A stretch of 64,000 nucleotides of DNA, taken from CAWGLW01 sp963823525. Its GTDB lineage: Bacteria > Pseudomonadota > Gammaproteobacteria > Steroidobacterales > Steroidobacteraceae. How positions within the stretch are numbered: the stretch's first letter is position 1; each line of letters opens with the position of its first letter. Of this stretch, positions 9,171 to 17,439 are shown one piece after another. A program made the translations under genes and the position numbers. The stretch spans positions 496,001-560,000 of the forward strand of contig CAWGLW010000001.1 in assembly GCA_963823525.1 (NCBI GenBank). The letters run 5' to 3'. The notes below the pieces were generated by a model. That model was not told the origin of the DNA. It made no database searches and worked only from the letters and a program-made list of their open reading frames with translations.

Positions 9171-9253
9171 ACCTTCGCCCGAAGCCGCGATTGGTTGCCG
9201 TGCTGATTTCAGCCAGCACAGCCGGCGGCGAGGGAGACACTCGGGAGAGACCC

Positions 9254-9547
9254 ATGCGCACGATTTCCTTCCCAGGGTTGCTGGCAATATCACTGGCCGC
9301 TGTCGCCGGCCCGGCGGCTGCGGACAATACGCTTAGCTGTGGCAGCAAGCTCATCGAGACAGGCATGACGGCCGCCGAGGTGCTCAAGCATTGCGGCGAA
9401 CCGGCTTCGCGCAAGATTGAAGACCAGGCTGTGCACAGCGGCAACCGGATCGTCGGTACGACCCAGTTTCAGGTCTGGTCTTACGAGCGAAGCGGCGCGA
9501 CTCGGGTCCTGAAGTTTGATCAGGATAAGCTGATGTCGATCGAGTAA
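9254..9547 (+). CDS. Small exported DUF2845-family protein
   Basis: The 97-aa protein has a signal peptide (LLAISLAAVAGPAAA) and a mature part with the DUF2845 pattern: LSCGSKLIETGMTAAEVLKH, CGEP, then a Trp-Ser-Tyr strand (VWSYER) and a closing LKFDQDKLMSIE. Two cysteines (SCGS and HCGEP) may form a disulfide in the periplasm. The function of the family is unknown. GGGAGAGA precedes the ATG with good spacing. It lies 83 nt after the AGCS gene in the same direction and converges on the RND operon behind it; a small CCGTCG-ATA-CGACGG hairpin between the convergent ends lacks a T-run. Confidence 0.8.
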   Translation: MRTISFPGLLAISLAAVAGPAAADNTLSCGSKLIETGMTAAEVLKHCGEPASRKIEDQAVHSGNRIVGTTQFQVWSYERSGATRVLKFDQDKLMSIE

Positions 9548-9584
9548 TCGGCTTCGAGATCACCGTCGATACGACGGCCTGGAT

Positions 9585-10700
9585 TCAGCCGCCGTTCTCG
9601 GGCTTGTCAGGGTCCTTGACCGCGAGCTGGCTCTCATCGTCGAAGATGCCGATGATGTCCAGTTTTTCGTTGCCGCGCAGCAGCTCCGCGCCGCGTACGA
9701 TCACCTGGTCACCGGCCTGCAGGTCGCCATCGACCGCGACCCAGTCACCATCGGCCACGCCAGCGGTCACGTCGATGCGCTCAGCACGCATCTCGGCGCT
9801 GACCCGGTACACGTACAAGCCTTCAGCGCGAATGACCAGCGCATCACGCGGCACGGACAGGTGCTTCTGCGGCGCTCCGAGCGGGAGTTCAACCCGCACC
9901 GTATTGCCCGGCGCCAGCAGTCCGGCCACGCTTGGCGCCTTGATCAGCACCTCAAAGGACTGCGAACGCGGATCACCGGCCGGCACGATCATCGTGACAG
10001 CGGCCGTGAATTGCCGCTGGTCCATTGTGACATTGACGACGTGACCCGGCTGAATCGCCCGAACGTGGCGTAACGGAAGGTACAGGCGAATTTCCAGTTC
10101 GTCCGGATTGACGAGGCGCACGACGGTCTCGCCGCGCGACACCTCTTCGCCCGCGCGCCGTGTCCGGCTCGCGACGACACCCTGAAAGGGTGCAGTGAGC
10201 CGAGATCTTGCCAGCTGGTCATCGGTCTGCGCCAGCAGCGCTCGGGCTACCTGCAGATCCGCATCGGCGAGGTCGCGGTTCGATTGCGCCTGGTCCACGT
10301 CGAACCGGGAAACCGCAGGGCCCGAGGCACGCAGGCGTTCGAGCTCACGTTCGAGGTTCTTCCGGTTGACCTCGGCACGCGTCACGCGCGCCGCCTGCTC
10401 GGCTCTCGCGAGCGACAGCTCACGCGTATCGAGGCGTGCAACCAGTTCTCCCGCTTCGACCGCAGTACCGGGCTCGGCGACCCATTGCAGCCGACCAGGT
10501 ACTGCCGCCGCCAGGTCCGCGGCGGCGCGTGACTGGACCAGCCCCGTTGCGTTGACCACGGGCGCGAGCTGGCGAACTCGCGCATGTGCGACCTGGACGG
10601 CTGCCGGGCGATCCTGCGCCAATACAACGGAAGCCGCGAAGGCCAGCGACCACGCAACGGCCCTGGCGAAACCACTCGTGCCTGTCGTGCTGTATGTCAT
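9585..10700 (-). CDS. RND efflux periplasmic adaptor (membrane fusion protein)
   Basis: The 371-aa protein has an N-terminal signal sequence and the HlyD/AcrA order: a first half-lipoyl segment near residues 60-90 (AAVPGRLQWVAEPGTAVEAG), an alpha-helical hairpin around 95-165, the second half-lipoyl segment with APFQGVVASR, then beta-barrel and membrane-proximal domains. Such adaptors bridge an inner-membrane RND pump to an outer-membrane channel. Its ATG overlaps the stop of the upstream pump gene by one base (TGATG), which implies translational coupling. No TolC-type gene is next to it, so a channel must be recruited from elsewhere. The transported substrate is not predictable. Confidence 0.9.
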   Translation of the reverse strand: MTYSTTGTSGFARAVAWSLAFAASVVLAQDRPAAVQVAHARVRQLAPVVNATGLVQSRAAADLAAAVPGRLQWVAEPGTAVEAGELVARLDTRELSLARAEQAARVTRAEVNRKNLERELERLRASGPAVSRFDVDQAQSNRDLADADLQVARALLAQTDDQLARSRLTAPFQGVVASRTRRAGEEVSRGETVVRLVNPDELEIRLYLPLRHVRAIQPGHVVNVTMDQRQFTAAVTMIVPAGDPRSQSFEVLIKAPSVAGLLAPGNTVRVELPLGAPQKHLSVPRDALVIRAEGLYVYRVSAEMRAERIDVTAGVADGDWVAVDGDLQAGDQVIVRGAELLRGNEKLDIIGIFDDESQLAVKDPDKPENGG

Positions 10701-13700
10701 CAGCGGGCTTCTCTCAATGATTCGGCAACACCGGGCGCCGGCTCAATCACCGCCGGGCGCTCCTCGCCGAGGCGCAGCAGGCTGGGGAGCAACACCCAGG
10801 TAAATACGGTACCGACGACCATCCCGCCGGCGACGACGGCGGCGAGCCCGCGATAGATTTCAGCACCGAGACCCGGCATCAGGATCAGCGGGAGCATTGC
10901 GAGCACGGCCGTAACCGTCGACAGCACGATGGCCCGCGCACGCGTCTCCAGTGCCTCGTGCACCGCCTGCCGGCGCGGGATGCCATCACGCTCCCGTGCA
11001 CGGGTCTGGTCGACCAGCAGGATGGCCGCATTGACGACCAGGCCGAGCAGGATAATGAAACCAATCATCGTCAGCAGGTCGAGTGCCTGGAATCCGAACA
11101 GGCCGACGAGCCTGAGGGCCAGTATCCCGCCGGCCACGGACACCGGAATCACGAGCATCACGAGCAGGCTGTCACGAATCGATCGAAAAAGGGCCGCCAT
11201 CAACGCGAAAAGGATGACCAGTGCGAGCAGGAAATTCTGCCCCATCGCCCGCAGTGCCTTGTGCAGATCGTTCGCCGAGCCCGAGTACGTCAGCTGTGAA
11301 TCGGGCGACATCCCTGAACGAACGCGCGGCTCGACCTGCTCGCTGAGGATATCCATGGCTTCGTTGAGGGTCATATCATCCGGCGGCTGAAATTCGACGC
11401 TGACCGTTCGCCGGCCGTTGATCCGCACGAGTTGTGACGGACCGACGGTCTGGCGAACCTCGGTGAGTTCGCCGACCGTCTGCACGCCAGCCGCCGGCGT
11501 CATGATCGGCAGTTCAGCCAGTTCCTCGGGCGAACGCCATTCTCTGGCCTTGACGATGATATCGAGCCGTTCGTTGCCGTCGAAATATTCACCGGCCCAG
11601 AGCCCTCCCGTAAAGGCACGGACTGCTGCCGCAACCTGGGCTCGGTTGAGCCCGGAACGGGCGACCCGCCACTCATCCGGTATGAGTTGCAGTTCGGGCT
11701 GGTTCAGTTCGAGGCCGGGATCGGCGCGCGGATACGTCTCGGGAATCGCCTTCGGGATTTCATCGACCGCGACGCGTGCTGCCTGCATCAGCGCAGGCAG
11801 GTCAGGGCCCTGGAAATCAAGGCGGATCTCACGCGCATTGTCGCCGTCGACATTCAGCAAGGAGCCGCGTTGCACGAATATCTGGGTGTCCGGGAAACCA
11901 ACCATCAGTTCATCGCGCAGCAAGGTGGTCATTTCCTGAATCCTGCGCGGGTCTTCCGGGTAAATGACCGCCACGCCCTGCCGGCCTCCCCAGGCCGACA
12001 GGTTGTAATACTTGATGGCGGGCTCCTTCGTGCCCTCGAGGTATGGCCGCAGGCGCTCGATAATCACGGGCGCGAGTTCGGCGCGAACCGTCTCGTTACT
12101 GCCGCCCGGCGGCAGGCGCATGCTGTTCCAGATCATGTCAGTCTGTGCAACCGGGAGGTAGTCGAACTTGGGCGCGAGCAGGACGACCAGCAACAACGAA
12201 GCGGCGCAGATACTGGCGATCCAGCCGATCCTTGCGGCCGGTGTGTCAGTCAGGCGCATCGCGAATTCGGTCATCGCGCGCCACCAGTGGCCGTGCTGAT
12301 CGTCGGGAATGCCCTTTGCCAGTGCCCAGCGGTTGGCAGCCGGGATAACGGTCATCGCGACCAGCAGCGACGCTGCGTAGGACACCGACATCGTGATCGC
12401 GAGATCCTGGAACAGCTGGCCCTCCAGTCCTTCCATGAACAGTATTGGCAGAAAAATCGCGACGCTGGTCAGCATCGAGGCGACGAGCGCCGGCATGACC
12501 TCCGCTGCCCCCTCAACCGTGGCCTCCCAGGCGCCGTGGCCGTTCTGCATGTAGCGCAGGATGTTGCCTTGCACGATCAGCGCCGCATCGATGACGATGC
12601 CGGTAGAGAACGCGAGTCCGGCCAGGGAGACGACGTTCAGCGTCCGCCCAAGCACCTGCAAAGTAATGATCGCGAAGAAAAGGGAGATCGGAATCGAGGC
12701 GCCGATCACGGCCAGCGCACGCGGTCCCCTCAGGAAATACCACAGGCCCGCGACGACCAGAATGATGCCGAGGCCGAGGCTCTGCTGCACGAAGCCGATC
12801 GCGCGGCGCACGTAGACGCTGGCATCCCAGGACAGTTCGATGAACAGATTTTCTTTTGCCAACGGGCCTGCATTGAGTTCCTCGATCGCCTGCTTCGCGC
12901 CGTCGATCAACTCGACCGTGTTGGAATCGGAAGTGCGGGTCAGCGTGATGTAGTAGGACGGGACACCGCTGCGATATGAAAACCAGACCGCATCGATATG
13001 CGCGGTACGTACCTGTGCCACATCCCGCAGGTAAAGCGGCCGGTCCTCGCTCCAGCCTACGACCAGGTCACCCAGCTGGGCGACCGGCTCGCGACCCGTC
13101 ACCCGAACCGTGAACTGGCGTCGACCCACGTTGGCAAAACCCGCAGAGACATCGCGCGCGGCGATGACGGTCTGGGCGATGTCCTGCGGCGTGATGCCGA
13201 GCGCCGCAATCCGGTGCGGATCAAAGGTGATCTGGACCTCGCGTGGGCGGCCCCCTTCGAGGTTCACACGTGACACACCCGGGATGCGCGCCAGCCGCGG
13301 CTCGACAACCTCCTCGATCAGCTTCTGGTACTCGGCTGCGACATCGGGCACTGAGTGCCCCGGCAACGGCAGGACGAGCAGGGAGCCGGCGCTCTCGGTT
13401 TGCCAGTTGTCGCCGCCGAAGACCTGCGGCTCGTCAGCATCCGGTGGCAGCGGCGGCAGCGTGTTGAGACGCGAGACGACATCGAGCATGACCCGCGTCA
13501 TGTCGGTACCGATTTCAAAGGTCAGCCGCACACCGCCGCGTCCGCGATTCGACTCCGAGCGCATCTCGACCAACCCTGGAAGACCCTGCATGGCCTCCTC
13601 GATCGGCTCGATCAGGGCCTCCTCCAGTTCGGCGGGCGCCGCTTCCCGCCAATTGGCGTTGACGAACAACTGCGGTTGCCGGGTATCGGGCAGCAACTGG

Positions 13701-13801
13701 ATCGGCAGCTTCAGCAGGGCGAGTATGCCAAACAGCACGACGATGCCCGCCGCGGCGGCCACGGCGGCCGGGTTCTGCAGGCTTCTCTCGGTCAGTCGCA
13801 T
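10700..13801 (-). CDS. RND-family efflux transporter (AcrB/MdtB-like)
   Basis: The 1033-aa inner-membrane pump has the duplicated RND plan: one N-terminal helix, a large periplasmic loop, five helices, and the same again. The paired-acid motif of helix 4 reads STGIVIDAALIVQGN, so only one Asp (405) remains and the usual second Asp is Ala406. The helix-10 motif is LLGLVVNAAILLVD, without the AcrB lysine. The gene starts the operon, with the adaptor immediately downstream. The start at 13801 fits a typical RND N-terminus (LQNPAAVAAAAG). It is probably an HAE1-like exporter of organic compounds; the altered acid pair makes the energy coupling worth checking. Confidence 0.9.
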   Translation of the reverse strand: MRLTERSLQNPAAVAAAAGIVVLFGILALLKLPIQLLPDTRQPQLFVNANWREAAPAELEEALIEPIEEAMQGLPGLVEMRSESNRGRGGVRLTFEIGTDMTRVMLDVVSRLNTLPPLPPDADEPQVFGGDNWQTESAGSLLVLPLPGHSVPDVAAEYQKLIEEVVEPRLARIPGVSRVNLEGGRPREVQITFDPHRIAALGITPQDIAQTVIAARDVSAGFANVGRRQFTVRVTGREPVAQLGDLVVGWSEDRPLYLRDVAQVRTAHIDAVWFSYRSGVPSYYITLTRTSDSNTVELIDGAKQAIEELNAGPLAKENLFIELSWDASVYVRRAIGFVQQSLGLGIILVVAGLWYFLRGPRALAVIGASIPISLFFAIITLQVLGRTLNVVSLAGLAFSTGIVIDAALIVQGNILRYMQNGHGAWEATVEGAAEVMPALVASMLTSVAIFLPILFMEGLEGQLFQDLAITMSVSYAASLLVAMTVIPAANRWALAKGIPDDQHGHWWRAMTEFAMRLTDTPAARIGWIASICAASLLLVVLLAPKFDYLPVAQTDMIWNSMRLPPGGSNETVRAELAPVIIERLRPYLEGTKEPAIKYYNLSAWGGRQGVAVIYPEDPRRIQEMTTLLRDELMVGFPDTQIFVQRGSLLNVDGDNAREIRLDFQGPDLPALMQAARVAVDEIPKAIPETYPRADPGLELNQPELQLIPDEWRVARSGLNRAQVAAAVRAFTGGLWAGEYFDGNERLDIIVKAREWRSPEELAELPIMTPAAGVQTVGELTEVRQTVGPSQLVRINGRRTVSVEFQPPDDMTLNEAMDILSEQVEPRVRSGMSPDSQLTYSGSANDLHKALRAMGQNFLLALVILFALMAALFRSIRDSLLVMLVIPVSVAGGILALRLVGLFGFQALDLLTMIGFIILLGLVVNAAILLVDQTRARERDGIPRRQAVHEALETRARAIVLSTVTAVLAMLPLILMPGLGAEIYRGLAAVVAGGMVVGTVFTWVLLPSLLRLGEERPAVIEPAPGVAESLREAR

Positions 13802-13982
13802 GGCCCCCCCGGTCGCAGGCGCGAACGCCCTCCCTCATTGATGCGAGAGGGAATGATCGCGTTTAAATCGAGGCCGGCTGGGTTCAAAGACCCGATCCCG
13901 GCCTGGAGGTTCGCCCGTTACCGGCGGGCGCCCAGGTGTGCCCCCGGGCTCAATGCCGCGTGTCCGACCCGCGCAGTGATGG

Positions 13983-14432
13983 TCAGGGCGTCCGCGCCGC
14001 CCCGGTCTCCGAACAGACAAAGGTCAGGATCTGGTCATTCATCGTGCCGTGCTCGGCGCTCAGCCAGGTCAGGTTCTTGTCCTTGTAGGACACTTTCTGC
14101 ACGACTTCGCCCTGCAGGTCTGCCTGAGAAAAAGCCTCCATTTTCTGGAAAGCGACCTTACCCTCGGCGCAGTTGAATCGATAGCGGTTCTTCGCCGAAA
14201 GGAAGGTCTTGCCCTTCTTTCCCGCCGCCTGTGGCTGGTAATAGTTTTCCTTGACCGCGGCGGAGGCCATGTCGCCCTCGCGCGTCATGCTGCTGCGCTT
14301 GACATAGAACTTCTTGTTGTCTGATTCACCGACGGCCCGCCATTCATCGCTCTGCGCTGAACCGATAACCGGCCAGACGACCGCCAGTGCAGCGGCAGCG
14401 AGCAACAAACGGCGCCAAATGGGTAGATTCAT
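13983..14432 (-). CDS. Exported surface-adhesin-E-like protein
   Basis: The 149-aa protein begins with a signal peptide (LLLAAAALAVVWPVIGSA) and has the compact beta-fold pattern of the surface-adhesin protein E family: an initial W-x-x-V strand (EWRAVGESDNKKFYVKRSS), a paired-Tyr/Gln strand (KENYYQPQ), a conserved Asn-Arg-Tyr-x-Phe-Asn-Cys segment and a second cysteine near the end (FVCSE) that could form a disulfide. Many relatives sit in the periplasm with no known role, so a true adhesin function should not be assumed. AGGAG precedes the ATG. It lies downstream of the TonB receptor terminator, so it probably has its own promoter in 14433-14508. The 181-bp gap to the RND gene holds nothing clear. 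Confidence 0.7.
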   Translation of the reverse strand: MNLPIWRRLLLAAAALAVVWPVIGSAQSDEWRAVGESDNKKFYVKRSSMTREGDMASAAVKENYYQPQAAGKKGKTFLSAKNRYRFNCAEGKVAFQKMEAFSQADLQGEVVQKVSYKDKNLTWLSAEHGTMNDQILTFVCSETGAARTP

Positions 14433-14508
14433 GTGAAAACTCCTGATCGAAACCGCAGTGTACGGGAACGGATTCTAAACCGAGCAGAGCATCCAGAGCG
14501 AATTCACC

Positions 14509-14539
14509 AAAAAAGAAGGCCGGCGCAAGGCCGGCCTTC
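14509..14539 (-). terminator. Intrinsic terminator after the TonB receptor gene
   Basis: On the minus strand, 30 bases past the receptor stop codon, there is a perfect 9-bp stem (GAAGGCCGG with CCGGCCTTC, at 14515-14523 and 14531-14539) with a 7-base loop, followed directly by six T residues (A-run at 14509-14514 on the given strand). This is a textbook rho-independent terminator and marks the 3' end of the lipoprotein-receptor transcription unit. Confidence 0.9.
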
Positions 14540-14569
14540 ACGTCGACTGCCTGGCTGCCTCGCGGTCAC

Positions 14570-17338
14570 CTAGAAGCGGTAACCGATATCGAGCTTTGCA
14601 TTGACGCCGAGCGTCTGCCGAAGCACGGTCACACCGCCCTGCTCGATCTCGATGTCGTCGTCCAGCAGGTTCTGCAGCCTGAGCTTGATGCTCAACCCGT
14701 CGGTCGGATAATAACTGTAGACCAAGTCCAGCGAGCCGAAACTCTTTTCGTAAGCATCCTTCGCGCCATTCGACCCCGCGAAAAACAGCCGGTCATCGAA
14801 CGCGGAGTAGGCCAGCGTCGCGGCGTGCCGGTCACCTGGCGCATCCCAGCCGAGCTGCGCATTGACGACCCAGGGAGAGTGCTGCGACATCGGTCTCTTG
14901 TTATTGGTCAGGTTGAGCGCCGCATCGCCGACCGTAATTTCCGAATCGCTCAGCGTCAGGTTGCCGGCGAAGAAAAACCCGTCGGCCCAGGTGCTCTCGC
15001 CCGAGACGAAACCCAGCTGCTTGAGCCATTCAAACTCTGCGCCATAGACTTTCGCGCTATCGCCATTGACGAACGTCAAAGAGATATTGTCGTCGGTGCC
15101 GGCGCTTTGAATCGTCTCGATCGGCTTGTCGATCGACTTGTAGAACAGTGAAACCGTGAAATTGTCGCCGCTGTTGAAGAAAAATTCACCGCGAAGGTCG
15201 AAGTTCGACAGCGGCGAGGTCACGAGGTCCGGGTTGCCCCGGACGCGGGCCTCGGTGAGCGGATCGATATACGTTGCGCCGGAGACTTCGCGAAGGTCGG
15301 GACGCGCCACAGTTTCGCTCCAGCCGAAGCGCAACTGGAACCGGTCCGCCCAGAAGTCATCGCGCATGTAGGTCAGGGCCGCGGCCGGGTAGTAGCCGTC
15401 TTCGGCCTTGGCCAGGGTCGTCAGATCCTCGGTTGCGACGGGTATCTTGCCAACCGTCGTATCGTACTCGTACGGGTCCACGGGCACTGACAATTGCGCC
15501 CAGTCCTCCCAGCGAACACCGGCCATCAGGCGCCAGGTGTCTTTCCAGGTCGCTTCGAGCTTGCCCCAGGCCGCATCAACCGTTTCACCGGCAAGGTAGC
15601 TCTCGGTACCAATGCCGCCCAGCGACATCTGGAAACCGTTCAAGGGATCGAGGATATTCTCATCCGTGAAAACCTCGCCGGGCGTCCCTTCGAGAATCGG
15701 CAATGCAGCACTGGTCGTCGTGCCCAGGTTCAGTTGGGTCTGAAGGTAGCTGCGGCCCTTCTCGTAGTAGTCATACCCGCCGCTGCCCAGCAACTCGGTA
15801 TCACCGTAAGAAAATGGGAATTCGACGCTGACGCCGTAGCTGGTCACGTTGTCCTGCAGTTCCGTGTAGCGGTATTCCGCTGCGCTCGAAGTGGCGCGGA
15901 TCGAGCTCGAGATGAGCTCCCCGGTTTCCGGGACGACCTTGTCTGTCGCAGAGAAATTAACCTCACTGGGCAGGTCGGTCGTTGCCTCAGCATCGGAGTA
16001 ATACCAGCCCAGCGTCAGCCCATCGAGCAGTCTCAGGTCCGCGTCGGTCAGGCCACTGACCAGATCCTGTGTCGCGCCGCCAAACACGTGTCGACCCTGG
16101 AACTGGAGCACCTCGAGATTGCGCTCTTCGAATCGAACCGAATAATTGCGCAGCTGGTCACCCGAGGATTGCTGAAAGTTCAGGTTGTTACCCAGCGAAA
16201 GCGTCGCTTCGTCCTCGGTGTTTCTCAGAAAGATGTAATTGGCCCGGACCTGGTGGTCATCCGTGTATTCAATCCCCGCGCTGAGGCTGCCGGTCGTGAC
16301 GACCTGTTGAATTGTCCGCTGGCTGCGCGTTACCACGGTATCGGGGTTGGTGACTGACCGCGTCACGCGGTCGCGATTACGCCAGATATTTTTGTAGTCA
16401 ACGACGGCGAGCGCACCGATGCGCCAGTCGCCGCTTTCACCGAGGATCCACTTGTTGCCCAGTGCGCCTTCGAACGTGAAGTCCGGGTCGAGCGTCTTCT
16501 CTTTGAAATCGAGGTCGCGATAGAGCTCAGTCGCCAGTTCCCGGTTGACCTGCTCGGCATCGGCAAAACTCACGTCCTCGCCGCGCCTGACCAGCGAGTT
16601 GTAGATGCCAGGGGCGCCGATGTCACCCTGGAACGAATCGATTGCGCGACTCAATTGACCGGACAACGCACGGGTTCCATCGTCCGTCCCCAGGTTGTCG
16701 TCATCGCCGCCCTTGTACGAAAAGCCGTTCTCGCCTGTGCTGTCGGAATTCCAGCCGGTGCCGAGCTGTACGCTGCCGACGAACTCCTCCGGCAGACTGA
16801 GCGTGCGTATATCGACGTTGCCGCCGCCAAACGAAGCCGGCTTGTCTGGCGAAAAACCCTTCTGGACCGACAAAGTCTCGACAATTTCTGACGGGAAAAG
16901 ATCAAGCGGAATCACGTTCCGGGTCAGATCGGGCGACGGGACCTGGGCCCCGTTCAACGTGGTACTGGAGTAGCGCTCCCCCAGGCCACGAATGTAAATG
17001 AACTGTCCCTGGACGACCGTCACCGCCGGCATACGACGCAGCGCAAGCGAGACCGTGCTGTCGCCGACCCGGCTGATCTGCTGGTTGCTGATCAGGTCGG
17101 CCACCACGGGCAGCTCCATTCGCTCCTCCAGCACTGCCTGAGCAGCATCGAGTTGCCTTCCCGTTACGATGATTTCTTCGATTGGCCCCGAATCGCCGGC
17201 GCCCATGTCCCCGACCGCTTCGGCCTCGGGATCTTCGGCCACGCTCTGCGCGTGGGCCGGCAGTATCGTGGCGGCCGCGGACACTGCAGCCAGTGCCAGC
17301 ACCGTGCGCACGGCACGGCCGATTGGCGTCCTGTTCAT
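14570..17338 (-). CDS. TonB-dependent outer-membrane receptor
   Basis: The 922-aa protein has a signal peptide (about 30 residues, ending AHAQS), a candidate TonB box (IEEIIVTG), a plug domain with IYIRGLGERYSSTTLNGAQV and the VETLSVQKGFSPDKPASFGG segment, then a long beta-barrel that ends in the outer-membrane signal DIGYRF. It imports an unknown ligand using the TonB-ExbBD system. The ATG at 17338 is chosen because the signal peptide starts there and GAGGT lies about 9 nt upstream; a longer reading starting at 17443 has no such support. It lies 101 nt behind a beta-helix lipoprotein gene on the same strand and is followed by a strong terminator, so the two form one unit. Ligand specificity cannot be read from sequence. 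Confidence 0.92.
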   Translation of the reverse strand: MNRTPIGRAVRTVLALAAVSAAATILPAHAQSVAEDPEAEAVGDMGAGDSGPIEEIIVTGRQLDAAQAVLEERMELPVVADLISNQQISRVGDSTVSLALRRMPAVTVVQGQFIYIRGLGERYSSTTLNGAQVPSPDLTRNVIPLDLFPSEIVETLSVQKGFSPDKPASFGGGNVDIRTLSLPEEFVGSVQLGTGWNSDSTGENGFSYKGGDDDNLGTDDGTRALSGQLSRAIDSFQGDIGAPGIYNSLVRRGEDVSFADAEQVNRELATELYRDLDFKEKTLDPDFTFEGALGNKWILGESGDWRIGALAVVDYKNIWRNRDRVTRSVTNPDTVVTRSQRTIQQVVTTGSLSAGIEYTDDHQVRANYIFLRNTEDEATLSLGNNLNFQQSSGDQLRNYSVRFEERNLEVLQFQGRHVFGGATQDLVSGLTDADLRLLDGLTLGWYYSDAEATTDLPSEVNFSATDKVVPETGELISSSIRATSSAAEYRYTELQDNVTSYGVSVEFPFSYGDTELLGSGGYDYYEKGRSYLQTQLNLGTTTSAALPILEGTPGEVFTDENILDPLNGFQMSLGGIGTESYLAGETVDAAWGKLEATWKDTWRLMAGVRWEDWAQLSVPVDPYEYDTTVGKIPVATEDLTTLAKAEDGYYPAAALTYMRDDFWADRFQLRFGWSETVARPDLREVSGATYIDPLTEARVRGNPDLVTSPLSNFDLRGEFFFNSGDNFTVSLFYKSIDKPIETIQSAGTDDNISLTFVNGDSAKVYGAEFEWLKQLGFVSGESTWADGFFFAGNLTLSDSEITVGDAALNLTNNKRPMSQHSPWVVNAQLGWDAPGDRHAATLAYSAFDDRLFFAGSNGAKDAYEKSFGSLDLVYSYYPTDGLSIKLRLQNLLDDDIEIEQGGVTVLRQTLGVNAKLDIGYRF

Positions 17339-17439
17339 CACCTGACCTCGCTTACCCGGTCGCGCGGCGGCCTCGTAACCGCCGCGCGACCTGCCTGTAT
17401 ATTCGAGTTGATTTGTGCAACGAATGACCGTCGGCTCAC

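Noticed and set aside
11687..12979. A 430-codon open frame antisense to the RND pump
   Set aside because: Arg/Gln/His-rich composition typical of antisense GC shadows; the sense strand is a firm RND gene.
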